From Actinomycetospora callitridis (lineage in GTDB: Bacteria; Actinomycetota; Actinomycetes; Mycobacteriales; Pseudonocardiaceae): DNA of 64,000 nt. The DNA is taken from NCBI RefSeq assembly GCF_028737265.1, contig NZ_JAQZAK010000013.1, positions 1 through 64,000 on the forward strand. The letters run 5' to 3'. Positions 62,722-64,000 of this stretch are shown in pieces (the stretch's first letter is position 1; the number at the start of each line of letters is the position of its first letter). The notes below the pieces were generated by a model. That model saw nothing but the letters and a program-made list of their open reading frames with translations, was not told where the DNA came from and ran no database searches. The position numbers and the translations under genes were made by a program.

Positions 62722-64000
62722 ATGTCGGACGCGACCACCGGCGAGGCCGACCCGTCGACCGACACGCAGCGCGACTGGCAGGGCTGGTCGTGCTCCGCTG
62801 CGGCGGCCGCCGGCTTCCTCGTGTGCCTGGTGGGGTGGCTGCGGGGCGGTGGCACGCTGTCGCTGCCCTGGGCGCCGAAGCTGGGCGTGCGGCTCGAGTT
62901 CGCCTTCGACGGGCTCGCGGCGCTGTACGCGCTGCTCGCCACCGGCGTGGGTGCGGTCGTCTTCGGCTACGGCGCCCGGTACCTCTCGCAACACCTCGCC
63001 GATCACCGACGCCCGCGGTCCGAGCGCCGGCGCTTCTGGCCGTGGATGGCGCTGTTCGCGGTGGCGATGGTCGGCCTGGCGACCGCCACGGACCTCGTGC
63101 TGGTGTTCGTCTTCTTCGACCTCACCGCGGTGTGCTCCTACTTCCTCATCGGCTTCGATCGCGAGCGCCGCGAGGCCCGCACCGCCGCCCTGACCGCGCT
63201 GCTGGTCACGATCGTGCCCGCGGTGGCGCTGCTCGCCGGTGCGGTGCTGCTCTACGCGACCTACGGGACGTTCTCCGTCCCGGAGCTGGTCGAGCGTGTG
63301 GAGCCGGGGACGACGACCACGGTCGCGGGCCTGCTGATCGCGGTGGCGGCGCTGGCCAAGAGCGCCCAGGTCCCGCTCCACTTCTGGCTCCCGCGGGCGA
63401 TGGAGGCCCCGACGCCGGTCTCGGCGTACCTGCACTCCGCGGCGATGGTGGCCGCCGGCGTGCTGGTCCTGGGGCGTGTCCACCCGCTGCTGGCCCGCAG
63501 CGAGGTCGTGCTCACGGTGCTGCTGATCGTCGGCCTGGCGTCGATCGCGGTCGGCGGGGTGCTGGCGCTGGGGCGTGACGAGCTCAAGCAGGTGCTGGCC
63601 TACTCGACGATCTCGCAGTACGGGTACGTGGTCACGCTGTACGGCATGGTCGGGGCGTCCGCGAGCGGCGCGGCCGCGTTCTACGTCGTCGTGCACGCGG
63701 TGGCCAAGAGTGCGTTGTTCCTGTCCGCCGGTGCCGTGACCACGGCGACCGGCGAGGACCGGTTGTCGCACCTGGGTGGGCTGGGGCGGCGCCTGCCCCT
63801 GCTGGCCGGCGCCACGGGTGTCGCCGCCGCGACCCTGGCCGCGCTGCCGCTGACCGGCGGGTTCTTCTCCGACGAGCTGTTCTTCGGGGCCGCGAAGGAG
63901 CAGGGCCCGGTCCTGGTCGTCGCCGCCGTGCTCGCCGCCGCCCTGACCTTCGCCTACATCGGCCGGTATTGGATGCGGCTGTTCCTCGGCCCGATCACGA
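62722..64000 (+). CDS. Mrp/NuoL-type antiporter subunit, MnhA/MrpA-like (partial, 3' end beyond window)
   Basis: At least 426 residues are in frame to the window edge. Conserved segments of proton-conducting NuoL/MrpA-like proteins are seen: ALAKSAQVPLHFWLPRAMEA, PTPVSAYLHSAAMV, LKQVLAYSTISQYGYV and GFFSDELFFGA. Many membrane helices are predicted. The Lys and His of the proton path are present. It is probably the first subunit of a Na+/H+ antiporter or a related complex. The 3' end and downstream partners are outside the window. The ATG at 62722 lacks a strong ribosome binding site. Confidence 0.85.
   Translation, partial: MSDATTGEADPSTDTQRDWQGWSCSAAAAAGFLVCLVGWLRGGGTLSLPWAPKLGVRLEFAFDGLAALYALLATGVGAVVFGYGARYLSQHLADHRRPRSERRRFWPWMALFAVAMVGLATATDLVLVFVFFDLTAVCSYFLIGFDRERREARTAALTALLVTIVPAVALLAGAVLLYATYGTFSVPELVERVEPGTTTTVAGLLIAVAALAKSAQVPLHFWLPRAMEAPTPVSAYLHSAAMVAAGVLVLGRVHPLLARSEVVLTVLLIVGLASIAVGGVLALGRDELKQVLAYSTISQYGYVVTLYGMVGASASGAAAFYVVVHAVAKSALFLSAGAVTTATGEDRLSHLGGLGRRLPLLAGATGVAAATLAALPLTGGFFSDELFFGAAKEQGPVLVVAAVLAAALTFAYIGRYWMRLFLGPIT

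Overview
The window is high-GC actinobacterial chromosome. Very high G+C, many GTG starts, GTGA/ATGA stop-start overlaps, and a tlyA-NAD kinase-recN-steA-steB-pyrG-nudix-xerD-parA-scpA-scpB-rluB-cmk-der order like Mycobacterium tuberculosis Rv1691-Rv1713 point to a mycolata-related lineage. The accessory gene content suggests Pseudonocardiales (Pseudonocardia/Actinomycetospora-like). That genus-level call is inference.

Layout. 1-430: 3' end of a 23S rRNA gene, 5S rRNA and the rrn terminator. 450-12119: housekeeping block on the plus strand (RGD-repeat TPR-like protein, HAD phosphatase, small protein, TlyA, NAD kinase, RecN, SteA, SteB/MctB, CTP synthase, ADP-ribose pyrophosphatase). 12120-15708: minus-strand membrane protein and MalT-type LuxR regulator. 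15806-17862: alanine dehydrogenase and XerD. 17908-21342: cytochrome P450, divergent TetR and an MFS carrier. 21574-28976: ParA, ScpA, ScpB, an inserted carboxylesterase, a small unknown protein, RluB-type pseudouridine synthase, Cmk and Der. 29016-36611: TIGR03086 protein, second large LuxR regulator, mannitol-type dehydrogenase, ferredoxin/FAD reductase paired with an AurF-like diiron protein, and tRNA-Pro(GGG).

37316-48740 is the most unusual part. A TetR gene faces a roughly 10.5-kb minus-strand gene run. The run holds an HSL-type alpha/beta hydrolase, a Baeyer-Villiger-type monooxygenase, a YciI remnant, an acyl-CoA synthetase, a SnoaL-like protein, both subunits of a biotin-dependent acyl-CoA carboxylase and an AtuA protein. 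A promoter overlapping a perfect inverted repeat lies upstream of the first gene. The content reads as a catabolic pathway in which a ketone is oxidised to an ester, the ester is hydrolysed, the acid is activated to a CoA thioester and then carboxylated. The substrate is unknown.

49567-57284 holds a small membrane protein, another HSL-type hydrolase, an MFS exporter and a flavin-dependent oxidation cluster (LLM monooxygenase, aldehyde dehydrogenase, AraC regulator, flavin reductase). A stand-alone RibBA follows and could supply flavin precursors. 58895-64000 holds a PEP-utilising, rifampin-phosphotransferase-like enzyme, a slipin and the start of an Mrp/NuoL-type antiporter subunit. The first two share a short leader element at the same distance from their putative -10 boxes.

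Two related long palindromes end convergent gene pairs, and their outer arms supply stop codons. They and the shared leader motif are the clearest non-coding signals.
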